Shown here: in pieces, positions 8,703-17,499 of the stretch
Position numbering within the stretch: position 1 is the stretch's first letter
Layout of the letters: each line of letters starts with the position of its first letter
From: Planctomycetota bacterium
GTDB lineage: Bacteria > Planctomycetota > UBA1135 > GCA-002686595
Length of the DNA: 64,000 nucleotides
NCBI GenBank assembly: GCA_029250885.1
Contig: JAQXEK010000019.1
Coordinates: 38,756 to 102,755, forward strand
Direction: 5' to 3'
The notes under the pieces: generated by a model
Database searches by the model: none
Told to the model about the DNA's origin: nothing
The model's input: the letters and a program-made list of their open reading frames with translations, nothing else
Made by a program: the position numbers and the translations under genes

Positions 8703-9764
8703 ATGAAACTAAGCACTTTTCTCTTCGCATCTATCGCGACTCCCGTCCTCTTCGCCTTTGCCTTGCCCGCCGACACGGTGAGCCTGCAGGTCAAGGCCGG
8801 CACAACCCTAAACAAGTCCTTTGAGACCACCGTTGAGATGACCCTCGACGAAATGCGCATGGTCATGAACGGCGAGGAGATGGACGCCAGCATGTACGGT
8901 CTTGAGATCGACATGACCAACGTCAGCACGCTCACCTTCATCGACACCTACGGCCGTTTGGAGAACGGGCGTGCAGCAAGCCTCGTTCGCACCTTCGACA
9001 CCCTCGCCAACAACGTCGAGACCTCCCAGAACAACGCCCGGACTGGGCCTATGGACCTCAGCGTTTCCAGCGCAAGCGAACTTGAAGGAGTTGATGTTCG
9101 CTTCACTTGGAATGCTGAGTCAGGCAATTACGAGGCAGCTTTCGCGGACGAGCAGTCCACCGAAGACGTCGAGCTCTTGACCGAACTGAATGGCGACGCA
9201 GACCTTTTAGGGCTGTTGCCCGAGGGCGACGTGGCTGTAGACGATACCTGGAAGGCCGACACCTCTGTCCTCATAGCGCTCATGTCCCCTGGCGGCGACG
9301 TCAAGCTCAAGCCGGAAGAGGCCGACGATAGCGCCCCGAGCGATCCCACTTCGGAGCTCTCCTTTGGCGATATGTTGGGCGACATTGACGGAGAGGTCAC
9401 CTGCACTTACCTCGGAATACGTGAGGCCGACGGCGTCAACTTTGCCGCGATCAAGTTTGAGCTGGACGTCACCACGTCGAACGACCTCACCGAGCTGATC
9501 ATGGATGCTGGCGGCAACGTCGAGCAAGACGGCGTCGAGATCTCGTTCAACTCCGTGGACGTGGAGATGTCCATCGAAGGCGAAGGCACCCTACTGTGGG
9601 ACGTTCGCGGCGGCCACTTCTCCAGCCTTGAGTTCTCCGGAGACCTCGAGCAGATCATGGACATGTCCATGGCCCTGAGCACAGTGCAGGGTGAGATGGA
9701 TATGGACCAGGCCATCACCATGTCCGGCAGCCTGACCTTGGACTTCTCCACCACGAAGGAATAA
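8703..9764 (+). CDS. Secreted protein of unknown function, paralogue of 12376-13458
   Basis: A 353-residue acidic exported protein with an N-terminal signal peptide (MKLSTFLFASIATPVLFAFA, cleavage near ALPA). No family is recognised. It is clearly related along its whole length to the gene at 12376-13458. Shared blocks include VRFTWN (about residue 138), LLPEGDV...DDTW (about residue 173) and GEGTLLWDVRGGHFSS (about residue 287), matched there by VRFTWN, MLPEGEV...ADTW and GEGTLIWDMRSGHVSS. The tryptophan-containing blocks suggest a beta-rich fold. It is 6 bp upstream of the DUF1570-like gene, so the two are probably cotranscribed. Confidence 0.85.
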   Translation: MKLSTFLFASIATPVLFAFALPADTVSLQVKAGTTLNKSFETTVEMTLDEMRMVMNGEEMDASMYGLEIDMTNVSTLTFIDTYGRLENGRAASLVRTFDTLANNVETSQNNARTGPMDLSVSSASELEGVDVRFTWNAESGNYEAAFADEQSTEDVELLTELNGDADLLGLLPEGDVAVDDTWKADTSVLIALMSPGGDVKLKPEEADDSAPSDPTSELSFGDMLGDIDGEVTCTYLGIREADGVNFAAIKFELDVTTSNDLTELIMDAGGNVEQDGVEISFNSVDVEMSIEGEGTLLWDVRGGHFSSLEFSGDLEQIMDMSMALSTVQGEMDMDQAITMSGSLTLDFSTTKE

Positions 9765-9770
9765 AGAATC

Positions 9771-12296
9771 ATGAACATGCGCGCAGGACTTAGTGTCCTC
9801 GCCATCCTGATCGGCGGACTTGGTGCGAGTGCCTGGTCCGCTGATTCGATGGTAGAGGAGCTCGAAGCCAAGATTGCTCAACTCGTCATCGAGGAGTCTT
9901 GGGAAGAGATCACGGCTGAATTGGAGCCCTGGCTGCGCCTTGGCAACAGTGAGCGCTGGGCCCACATCCAACTGGGTCAAGCCCTCGCGAAACTGGACCG
10001 ACCGGCCGAAGCTGCAAATCACTACGACCTGGCTTTGGACATGATGGTTGAAGCCGGCGAGGCTAAGGGCAAAGTGTACCGCGGTATCCGGGACGAGCTG
10101 CTCAAGATCGATCCCTTGGCAAGCCGCCGCATCGGGCTCTTCAATAAGGTCAAGCGCTACTACAAAGATTGCGCGGCCGACCTTCTTGCCGACGGGCACG
10201 ACGCCCAGGCCATGGGCCTGCTCGAGCGCGCGGATTGGATGCTGAGTCCAGACAACGAAGAGGAGATGGAGCTGCGCGCCACGCTCGAACGTCTTCGCGT
10301 CGCCGATGAAGAGGTGGACTTAGATGCCGCCGGCACGTCCGAGCGCTCGGATGGTGACCGCCCCCTGATCGCGTACACGAGCAAGCGCTACATCCTGCAG
10401 TGCAACCTCGAAGAGGATGTGACCCACGCTGTCGGCGACACCATGGATGACATCTTTATGTCCTACGTGCAGATCTACCTCGACGGAGACGAGTCCCGCA
10501 TCCCCGCCGCTAAGGCCACGATTCGCATCCACGGCGACTGGGGCCAGATGGTCAACCACTATCCCGGCATGAAAGATCCGCGTGAGCTGACTGGCCTTGG
10601 TGGCTGGTGGAGCCCGTCCGAAAATAAGGTGACGAACTTCGACACTCGCGATCAATCCGGGAGCCTCGACGAGATGCTCGGCACTCTGTTCCACGAGGCC
10701 AGCCACCAATTCATGACAGCGCTTTCCTCCCGCGGCGGCCACTCGCCAGCCTGGCTGAACGAGGGCACGGCCTCCTTTTTTGAGGGAGCAAGGGCTATGC
10801 AGGATCATCGCGTGCTGTGGCCCGATGTGGCACCCAAACGCTTGCGCTCGCTGAAGTACTTCCTAAGTGGCGGCACCGGTGGCCCCACGGTGGAGCAGGT
10901 CATTGGCTACGACAAGCCCGGCTCCTATCCCGGCGAATACTACTGCTTCGGCTGGGGCCTGGTGTACTACCTTCAAGAGTACGAGGACCCCACTACTCTG
11001 GCTTACGTCTGGCGCCCCTATTACCAAGAGTATCTGCAGAGGATCACTACCGAGGGCGGGCACCCGCGCAAGCTCTTTGACGAGATCTTCCTGCGCCCCG
11101 GCAACCCTGGCGGGTTCACCACCTTTGAAGAATTCTCCAACGCCTGGAGTCAGTGGATCCTCGAGACCGTTGCCCCTATGTATTCGGGCAACCAGCCCCG
11201 CCACAAGCGCAGCGAGCGGGTCAAGAAATACATGGCCGCCGCCGCAAAGGCAGCTACCAGGCGCACGGCTGGCGTGACCGAAGATGACATCCTACTGCGC
11301 GCCCTGCGCGACCTCGACTTCATCCGAACGCAGATCGACCGCGAGGATATGCCCGACGGCGAGATCGTCGTGTTGGAGGCCGAGGTGCTCGGCCGCCTTG
11401 GACGCGGCGGTGCCGAAGCCAACATGATCCAGCTTGCCCTAGACTTGTCGGACGACGGTATGTGGGATGGCCTGGACGATGATGGCTACAAGGCCCTCAC
11501 CGATCGCCTGGGCAAGATCAACAAGTCCTACCGCTCCTTGAGCCTGCTCCGCAACAGAACACGGTCCCTCAAGAAGGACGCCGCCAAGCTGCTTGCGGAG
11601 TACCTTGAGATGGACGGCTTTGAGCTTCGAGGGTACACCTTTGCGGCCCGTGCGGCTGAGACCCTGCGCGATCCGTTCCTGCGCGGCGAGTCAAGCCGTC
11701 TACGCTCGATGATCGGAGACGGGGGACTTTCCGGTGAGGTCGTCGCCCTCAACGGCCGGAACTGGGAGAGTATCTTCTCCGCCAAGCCCGAGCAGTTCTC
11801 CCACACAGATTCCTCGGTCACAATCGAGTCGGAAGCGGGCCCCCACGGGCAGGTCTGCACGGACATCGAGGTCAGTGGCAAGTACGAGATCCGTGGTACT
11901 CTGATCCGCGAAGGCGCCCTGACCGAAGACGGCGAGGCGCCAATCGGGCGCTTCCACGGCATCGTGGTCGCGGGTACTCCCGACGGAGACTGGACCGTGG
12001 TCGGCATCGACAAGGACGGTGAAATCGCGGTCATGAACTACATCTTTGACGGTCGCAGCGCGCCTAAATCCGACATTGACGTCGACTATGGCCTGGACAA
12101 GCCCCTGGCCCTGGGCCACAACCCCGAAATCGTCGTGCGAGTTGACCCAGAAGGCAGCCTAGAGGTCTTTATCGACGATCTAGAGGCCGTAGAGATCGAA
12201 TTGCCCTATGAAATGCCCCGCATCGCGTATCCCGGAATCTTCACCAAGTCCGGACGTACTACACTCTCGGACATGGTGATCGAGACCTACCCCTGA
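9771..12296 (+). CDS. Secreted DUF1570-like putative gluzincin metallopeptidase
   Basis: An 841-residue exported protein with signal peptide MNMRAGLSVLAILIGGLGAS. Residues about 40-180 look like TPR-type helical repeats (AHIQLGQALAKLDRPAEAANHY). Near residue 308 is the zinc-binding HEASH with downstream WLNEGTASFFEG, the HExxH plus Glu arrangement of DUF1570 and related gluzincins. Residues about 640-840 resemble a concanavalin/laminin-G-like beta-sandwich of the 3-keto-disaccharide hydrolase type (ISVMNY..FDGRSA; PEGSLEVFIDDLEAVE). Peptidase activity is inferred, not known. It lies between two paralogous secreted proteins, which suggests the three act together outside the cytoplasm. Confidence 0.8.
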   Translation: MNMRAGLSVLAILIGGLGASAWSADSMVEELEAKIAQLVIEESWEEITAELEPWLRLGNSERWAHIQLGQALAKLDRPAEAANHYDLALDMMVEAGEAKGKVYRGIRDELLKIDPLASRRIGLFNKVKRYYKDCAADLLADGHDAQAMGLLERADWMLSPDNEEEMELRATLERLRVADEEVDLDAAGTSERSDGDRPLIAYTSKRYILQCNLEEDVTHAVGDTMDDIFMSYVQIYLDGDESRIPAAKATIRIHGDWGQMVNHYPGMKDPRELTGLGGWWSPSENKVTNFDTRDQSGSLDEMLGTLFHEASHQFMTALSSRGGHSPAWLNEGTASFFEGARAMQDHRVLWPDVAPKRLRSLKYFLSGGTGGPTVEQVIGYDKPGSYPGEYYCFGWGLVYYLQEYEDPTTLAYVWRPYYQEYLQRITTEGGHPRKLFDEIFLRPGNPGGFTTFEEFSNAWSQWILETVAPMYSGNQPRHKRSERVKKYMAAAAKAATRRTAGVTEDDILLRALRDLDFIRTQIDREDMPDGEIVVLEAEVLGRLGRGGAEANMIQLALDLSDDGMWDGLDDDGYKALTDRLGKINKSYRSLSLLRNRTRSLKKDAAKLLAEYLEMDGFELRGYTFAARAAETLRDPFLRGESSRLRSMIGDGGLSGEVVALNGRNWESIFSAKPEQFSHTDSSVTIESEAGPHGQVCTDIEVSGKYEIRGTLIREGALTEDGEAPIGRFHGIVVAGTPDGDWTVVGIDKDGEIAVMNYIFDGRSAPKSDIDVDYGLDKPLALGHNPEIVVRVDPEGSLEVFIDDLEAVEIELPYEMPRIAYPGIFTKSGRTTLSDMVIETYP

Positions 12297-12375
12297 TCTC
12301 GAGTCCAAATCGCCCCACCCTCCCAGAAAACCAAACAAGACACTCCCCCCAAGGCTCTAACGCCCCACATAACCT

Positions 12376-13458
12376 ATGAAAAACCTCCGATTCCTGCCCC
12401 TTGTGGCGATCCCCGCCTTCTTGGCATTCACCCAGCCCGAGACCGAGCTGACCTTCTCTCCGTCTAAGGACGCCTCCATCGAAATCACCTTCGAGAACAG
12501 CGCCGAGTTCTTCCTCGATGACTTCTCCGCAAGCGTAATGGGCAACGACTTGACCGCCATGCTTGGCGCCGTCGACATGTCCATGAACATGGAAATGGAG
12601 AGTACCTTTACCGACAACTACAGCTCCGTGCGCGGTGGCCGTCCCGTCAGCTTCGAACGCACCTACGGCGCAGCGAACATCGGTGGCGACTTCACCGGCT
12701 CCAGTGACGGCGAGTCCGAGTCCGAGTCCTTCTCCATCGACAGTGCCCTAGAAGATTCCACTGTGCGCTTCACCTGGAACGAAGACGACGAGGATTACAC
12801 CCGCGCCTTTGTCGACGACGAGGAGGCTGACGAGTCTCTGCTCGAGGGCCTCTTCCCTCGCCTCGACCTGAGCTTTATGCTGCCCGAGGGCGAAGTCAAC
12901 CCGGCCGACACCTGGGCTGTGGATCCGATTCAACTTGCTTCTCTGATGATCCCCGGTGGCGACCTCGCCTATGACATCGAGGGCCGTGACGATGCGGACT
13001 TCTCCGACTTCGAAGGGGCCATGGGCAACGAAGAAGCCTACGCCGCAGTTAGCAAGCTCATGGAAGGCGATGTCACCGCCACCTTCAAGGGCATGGGCGA
13101 GGACGACTCCTCGCACCTCGCTGAGATCCTGATCGAGGTGGACATCTCCGGTGAAGAGGACTTCGCCGACATGGTCGCCGACGCCATCCGTAAGGGTCTC
13201 GAGGCCTCTGGCCAGGATGTCCCGATGGATCAGATCCCTGAGTTCAACACCTTTGCCATGGCTGTTGGGTTCGAGGGTGAAGGGACGCTGATATGGGACA
13301 TGCGCTCAGGACACGTGTCTTCCTTCTCGATGAGCTCTGAGATTGAACTGGCCTTGGCCATGAACATGTCGTTCGACATGGAAGGCATGGCTGGCGATGC
13401 CGAGGGCGAGGTTGTCCTCGGCGGTGCTGCTGAGATCAACATGGAAGCTAGCTACTAG
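12376..13458 (+). CDS. Secreted protein of unknown function, paralogue of 8703-9764
   Basis: A 360-residue very acidic exported protein with signal peptide MKNLRFLPLVAIPAFLAF. It matches the protein at 8703-9764 in order and spacing of its blocks (VRFTWN, LPEGEVNPADTW, GEGTLIWDMRSGHVSS), which indicates an old duplication around the intervening metallopeptidase-like gene. The first 120 residues contain a run of ESESES-type acidic residues absent from the other copy. Function unknown. It starts 79 bp after the preceding stop and ends in a strong terminator, so it is the last gene of this run. Confidence 0.83.
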   Translation: MKNLRFLPLVAIPAFLAFTQPETELTFSPSKDASIEITFENSAEFFLDDFSASVMGNDLTAMLGAVDMSMNMEMESTFTDNYSSVRGGRPVSFERTYGAANIGGDFTGSSDGESESESFSIDSALEDSTVRFTWNEDDEDYTRAFVDDEEADESLLEGLFPRLDLSFMLPEGEVNPADTWAVDPIQLASLMIPGGDLAYDIEGRDDADFSDFEGAMGNEEAYAAVSKLMEGDVTATFKGMGEDDSSHLAEILIEVDISGEEDFADMVADAIRKGLEASGQDVPMDQIPEFNTFAMAVGFEGEGTLIWDMRSGHVSSFSMSSEIELALAMNMSFDMEGMAGDAEGEVVLGGAAEINMEASY

Positions 13459-13500
13459 ATTCCCTGATCGCTTTGCTTGGTCGTGAGGCCAAGTCGCTGT

Positions 13501-13540
13501 GCGGCGGAGTGACCTCTCTTGGTCGCTCCGCCGCTCTTTT
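13501..13540 (+). terminator. Rho-independent terminator after the secreted-protein cluster
   Basis: A 14-bp stem (13501-13514 with 13521-13534, one mismatch) closes a TCTCTT loop and is followed by TCTTTTAT. It lies 42 bp past the stop of the preceding gene. Confidence 0.9.
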
Positions 13541-13650
13541 ATAATCGTTGATCGCCCTCTTTTCGTCGCTGGGTGCTCTTCAGGCTTAGGTGTACTTCTG
13601 GCTCGATCGAGGTCGCTTCGGGAGGGAAGGGCCTCTGCAGCATGACTAAT

Positions 13651-14010
13651 TTACCCGAAGACCCTTGCCCACATCTCCTCGTTGAATCCCACTACGAAGT
13701 TCCCGCCAGCCTTCGCGGCCGGCGCCCTGAGATTTCCGCTGGGACCAATCACGAGCTTCTCGAGGAGGGAGCGCGACTCCACATCTAAGGTAGTGCTCAG
13801 GTCGAGCTCCACCACCTTCTTTCCCTTTGCTGCGAAGAGTCGTTTGCAGCCTTTTAGGAGGCTGTCTAGGTCCTCGGGGGCATAGCGCTGTTTGCGCGCG
13901 TCGGTGGTCTCGGTGACTTGAACGTTGTGGTTGCCGATGAACTCATCGGAGCGTTTGCAGCTGGTTCAGCTCTTGCGGTGATAGTAGAAGGAGATCGTGG
14001 GTGTAGGCAT
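13651..14010 (-). CDS. ArsC/Spx-fold selenoprotein with UxxC motif (in-frame UGA at codon 15)
   Basis: A 119-residue thioredoxin-superfamily protein resembling arsenate reductase/Spx (ArsC-like). From the ATG at 14008-14010 it reads MPTPTISFYYHRKS, then TGA at 13966-13968, then TSCKRSDEFIGNHNVQVTET, and stays open to TAA at 13651-13653. With Sec at residue 15 the active site becomes Sec-x-x-Cys (U15, C18) directly after the first beta strand, where ArsC-like proteins carry CxxC. The end (LRAPAAKAGGNFVVGFNEEMW) matches the Arg-Pro then VGF motif of that family. A perfect 6-bp hairpin follows the UGA at SECIS distance. The gene begins 17 bp after pcp and is probably cotranscribed. The substrate is unknown; an arsenate-reductase role is only one possibility. 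Confidence 0.88.
13934..13965 (-). promoter_or_regulatory. Putative bacterial SECIS element of the ArsC-like selenoprotein gene
   Basis: On the minus strand CCGATG (13949-13944), loop AGTT (13943-13940) and CATCGG (13939-13934) form a perfect 6-bp stem. The loop starts 22 nt after the UGA and its second base is G, which fits the bacterial SECIS consensus. It is almost the same spacing as in the selW-like gene of this window. Confidence 0.75.
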
Positions 14011-14026
14011 GGGACTGCGATAGGTG

Positions 14027-14608
14027 TTACAGGTTGGCGAGGGCGTGGGCCACTCGGCTAGTGACTTCGAGAAGGTGCTCTTCGGTGGCTTGGTCGAAAG
14101 GAGGCACGTGGAGGAACAGGGCGGGGATGGCGAGACGCTGCCCGTGGGCGAGCAGGTGTTGGAAGACCCAGTCACAGACGTAACCACCGGCGTCGGTAGA
14201 GATGCTGACGTCGTCCAGGGAGAGAGTCTTGTGCAGGGCGGCCACATCAAAGCTCGGGGAGCGGTCCTTCAGCTGGATCGAGGTCGGGTTTCCCTGGAAG
14301 CCGACCAGGCCCGCGTTGTCCACGGACTTGGAGGTGGGCCGGGGGCGGGCGCGGGACTCAAGGCAGAAGCCTGGTCGGGGGTGCACGCCCAGGGAGAGCA
14401 GGGCCCTGGGGGCGGGGCTTTCGTGCGCGTTGACGAATCGCTCGAGCACGGCTGGCGCGCCCTCAAAGGTCACGGGCAGCACCTGAGACGTCACCTGGAG
14501 GCCCTCAGGGCTTACCTGGGCGAGCTGCTCGGCGATCCACCCGCTGGGGTTCCGGGACACGTCCCCGAAGGGGCCAAACCCCGTCATCAGTAGCCTCGCC
14601 TTCGCCAT
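14027..14608 (-). CDS. pcp: Pyroglutamyl-peptidase I (C15 family)
   Basis: A cytosolic cysteine peptidase that removes N-terminal pyroglutamate from peptides. It is 193 residues long, slightly short for the family. The N-terminus MAKARLLMTGFGPFGDVSRNPS carries the signature TGFGPFxxxxxNPS. The catalytic Cys lies in AGGYVCDWVFQHLL (about residue 143) and the catalytic His in LFLHVPP (about residue 166). The Glu is in the less canonical FCLESRAR. The start was placed at the ATG of MAKARL (14606-14608) because the longer frame upstream has no family similarity. The ArsC-like selenoprotein follows after 17 bp. Confidence 0.88.
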   Translation of the reverse strand: MAKARLLMTGFGPFGDVSRNPSGWIAEQLAQVSPEGLQVTSQVLPVTFEGAPAVLERFVNAHESPAPRALLSLGVHPRPGFCLESRARPRPTSKSVDNAGLVGFQGNPTSIQLKDRSPSFDVAALHKTLSLDDVSISTDAGGYVCDWVFQHLLAHGQRLAIPALFLHVPPFDQATEEHLLEVTSRVAHALANL

Positions 14609-14753
14609 GGCGACAGTATATGCCCCAAGACGGGTGCTGCCACGAGGGAAACAGCGCCGAGAGCGCGCTATGGGAGCGTTCACCTATTAGAATGTCCGCC
14701 GCAAGTCTCTCTCCCTCTCTATGCACTCCGCGCACAACTCTGATTTTAGGAAT

Positions 14754-16127
14754 ATGGGCACTAAGGAAAAGGTCCTGATCGCTAACGGCCAAGGTTTTTG
14801 GGGCGACTCGATTCTGGGGCCCATCCGGCTCGTGAACGAAGGCCCCCTAGATTACTTGACCTTGGATTACCTCGCCGAGGTCACCCTCAGCATCATGCAG
14901 AAGTTGCGCTCGCGGGACCCAAAGAAGGGCTACGCAACGGACTTTGTGAAACTGATCGACCGCGTGCTGCCCCAGCTGATCGAGAAGGACATCAAAGTTA
15001 TAGCCAACGCCGGCGGGGTCAACCCCCACGCCTGTAAGGACGCCCTGCTCGAGGTCGCTGCCAAGCACGGCGTCAAGGGCCTCAAGATTGCTATCGTCGA
15101 AGGCGACGACATCCTGACGGACCTCGACGATCTGATGGCAAAGGGCGAGGGCTTCCAGAACATGGACACCGGCGCTCCCCTTACCGATGTGCGCGACACA
15201 GTCAGCTCGGCGAACATCTACCTAGGAGCCTTTCCGATTGCCGAGGCTCTGGACGGCGGAGCGCAGATCGTGCTCACCGGACGCGGCACGGACCCGGGTC
15301 TTGTACTCGGCCCAATGATCCACGAGTTTGGTTGGACCAAGGAGCAGTTTGACCTGCTCGCTGCCGGCACTATCGCCGGGCACATGGTCGAGTGTGGCGC
15401 CCAGTGCACGGGCGGCAACTACACGGACTGGAAGCGCATTCCCGACATGGCGATGATTGGCTATCCGATCATCGAGGCCACCGCCGACGGCAGCTTCACG
15501 ATTACCAAGCACGAGAATACCGGCGGCCTAATCGATGTCTCCACCATCACCCACCAGCTCTGCTATGAGATGGGCGACCCGGAAAATTATCTGGGCCCGG
15601 ACTGCTGTGCCGACTTCACCAGCGTGAAGATCGAACAGGACGGCAAGGACCGCGTGCGCGTGTCCGGCGCCGTGGGCAGTCCGCCACCGGAGACCCTGAA
15701 GGTCTCAATCTCCTACCACGAAGGCTGGAAGGCCGCGGGGCAACTCACGATCTGTGGACCCGACGCCCTGGCCAAGGCCAAGCTGTGCGCCGACATCGTC
15801 TGGAAACGTCTGGCTTTCGATGGCGCGGAGTACTTGGAAGAGGAACGCTTTGAGGAGTACGTCGGCTCGGGTGTCTGCCATGAAGGCATCGCGTCGGGCA
15901 CCGACTCTGATCCTGCCGAGGTCGTGCTGCGCATGGGCGTTCGCGGCCCCGACCGCAAGAAGGTCGACCGCTTCGGCCCCGAGCTCGTCCCCCTTGTAAC
16001 CAGCGGTCCTCCCGGCGTGACAGGTTTTGCCGGCGGCCGTCCCAAGGCTACCGAAGTGATCGGCTTCTGGCCCGCACTCCTCCACCACAAACACGTCTCG
16101 ACCAAGGTCGAGGTCTTCGAATCCTAG
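14754..16127 (+). CDS. Acyclic terpene utilization AtuA-family protein (DUF1446)
   Basis: A 457-residue protein of the AtuA/DUF1446 family, named from citronellol/geraniol degradation in Pseudomonas but widespread and mostly uncharacterised. It begins MGTKEKVLIANGQGFWGDS, and the IxNGQGFWGD block is the typical family start, so I prefer the ATG at 14754 over the in-frame ATG at 14721. Other family blocks are DYLAEVTLSIMQ, NAGGVNPHAC, GRGTDPGLVLGPM and GHMVECGAQCTGGNY. It is followed after 12 bp by the small AtuA-like subunit and then by phosphate acetyltransferase, which suggests a role in acyl-CoA metabolism. Confidence 0.9.
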   Translation: MGTKEKVLIANGQGFWGDSILGPIRLVNEGPLDYLTLDYLAEVTLSIMQKLRSRDPKKGYATDFVKLIDRVLPQLIEKDIKVIANAGGVNPHACKDALLEVAAKHGVKGLKIAIVEGDDILTDLDDLMAKGEGFQNMDTGAPLTDVRDTVSSANIYLGAFPIAEALDGGAQIVLTGRGTDPGLVLGPMIHEFGWTKEQFDLLAAGTIAGHMVECGAQCTGGNYTDWKRIPDMAMIGYPIIEATADGSFTITKHENTGGLIDVSTITHQLCYEMGDPENYLGPDCCADFTSVKIEQDGKDRVRVSGAVGSPPPETLKVSISYHEGWKAAGQLTICGPDALAKAKLCADIVWKRLAFDGAEYLEEERFEEYVGSGVCHEGIASGTDSDPAEVVLRMGVRGPDRKKVDRFGPELVPLVTSGPPGVTGFAGGRPKATEVIGFWPALLHHKHVSTKVEVFES

Positions 16128-16139
16128 GGAGCCCGAACC

Positions 16140-16490
16140 ATGCCAAACATTGAACTGAACCGCATTGCCATGGCCCGTTCGGGCGACAAAGGCGAGGGCT
16201 CTAACGCGGGCATCATGGCGCGCTCGCCCGAAGCCTACGCCTTCCTCAAGGCGGAGCTCACCGAGGACCTGCTTAAGGCCCACATGCGCGCTATCAACCC
16301 CGGCGCAGTGACCCGCTACGCGGCGGACAACATGCTGGTGCTCAACTTCATCCTGCACGACAGCCTCGGCGGCGGCGGGTCCGCATCGCTCAAGACCGAC
16401 GCCCAGGGCAAGACCCACGGGCTGGCCGTCCTGCGCATGGTGATGGACGTTCCCCAGGATGTCATCGACGCGACCCCCGAGCCTGCCTAG
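16140..16490 (+). CDS. AtuA-like small subunit (ferredoxin-fold domain)
   Basis: A 116-residue protein corresponding to the C-terminal domain that follows DUF1446 in longer AtuA proteins, here encoded separately. Visible family features are the N-terminal ARSGDKGEGSNAGIMAR block and the late NFILHDSLGGGGSASLKTD block. It presumably associates with the AtuA protein encoded 12 bp upstream. Phosphate acetyltransferase starts 3 bp after its stop, so all three form one transcription unit. Confidence 0.88.
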   Translation: MPNIELNRIAMARSGDKGEGSNAGIMARSPEAYAFLKAELTEDLLKAHMRAINPGAVTRYAADNMLVLNFILHDSLGGGGSASLKTDAQGKTHGLAVLRMVMDVPQDVIDATPEPA

Positions 16491-16493
16491 ACC

Positions 16494-17447
16494 ATGGACG
16501 TTCTGCTGGAGCTGCACGAGAAAGCGCGTCGACTGGACCGCCGCATCATCTTGCCCGAAGCCCAGGACCCGCGCGTGCGCCAGGCCGCCGCGCGCCTGGC
16601 ATCCGAGGGCCTGTGCCGCCCGGTGCTGATCGATGCGCCCGGCATCGGCGAGCAGCCCAGCGGCGTAGAGGTCGTGCGCCCCGCGCGGGACCCGCGCAAG
16701 GAGGCCTTTGCCGAGGCGCTGTTCCAGCGCCGCAAGTCCCGCGGCATGACCATCGAGGAAGCCCGCGAGAAGATCGAGCAGCCCCTGCTCTTCGGGTCTT
16801 CCTTAATCGCAACGGGTGACTGCGACGGTGGGGTCGCCGGGTCGGAGGCGTCCACCGCCGATGTGATCCGCGCCGGACTCTGGGTCCTCGGCACCGCGCC
16901 CGGACTCTCGACCGTTTCCTCGTGCTTCTTGATGATCCAGCCCAGTGGCGACGTCCTGACCTTCGGCGACTGTGGCGTGGTACCTGACCCGACCATGGAG
17001 CAGCTCGTGGACATCGCCGTGTCCACCGCCGAGAGCCACCGTAAGCTTGTGGGTCTGTCTCCCAAGGTTGCGCTGCTGTCCTTCTCGACCCGCGGTTCTG
17101 CGAGCCACCCGAAGGTCGACAAGGTGCGCAATGCAACCGAGCAGCTCAAGCTGCGGGCGCCGGGACTCTGCTGCGACGGCGAGCTCCAGGTCGACGCGGC
17201 CATCGTTCCGGCGGTCGCGGACAAGAAGGCGCCTGGATCGGCTACTGCAGGCCGCGCCAACGTGCTGATCTTCCCAGATCTAGACTCAGGCAACATTGCC
17301 TATAAGCTCACCCAGCGCCTCGGGGGCGCCAAGGCACTCGGCCCACTTATCCAGGGCCTCTCGAAGCCGCTCATGGACCTCTCCCGGGGCTGCTCGGTCG
17401 AGGACATCGTGAACGTGGCTTGCATCTCAGCCGTGCTCTCGAGCTAA
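16494..17447 (+). CDS. pta: Phosphate acetyl/butyryltransferase
   Basis: Interconverts acyl-CoA and acyl phosphate (acetyl or butyryl). The 317-residue protein matches the single-domain PTA/PTB family in length. It begins with [17 protein letters not shown], the usual ILPE start of the domain. Mid-protein blocks include [22 protein letters not shown] and [13 protein letters not shown], and it ends with [31 protein letters not shown], the family's C-terminal signature region. An acetate kinase partner is not in the window. Its place after the AtuA pair suggests a shared acyl-CoA pathway, which is inference. Confidence 0.93.
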   Translation: MDVLLELHEKARRLDRRIILPEAQDPRVRQAAARLASEGLCRPVLIDAPGIGEQPSGVEVVRPARDPRKEAFAEALFQRRKSRGMTIEEAREKIEQPLLFGSSLIATGDCDGGVAGSEASTADVIRAGLWVLGTAPGLSTVSSCFLMIQPSGDVLTFGDCGVVPDPTMEQLVDIAVSTAESHRKLVGLSPKVALLSFSTRGSASHPKVDKVRNATEQLKLRAPGLCCDGELQVDAAIVPAVADKKAPGSATAGRANVLIFPDLDSGNIAYKLTQRLGGAKALGPLIQGLSKPLMDLSRGCSVEDIVNVACISAVLSS

Positions 17448-17499
17448 TCCCCTGGATTCCGGGGGCGATCTCATCGCCCGTCGCTTGTAGACTCTTCTC

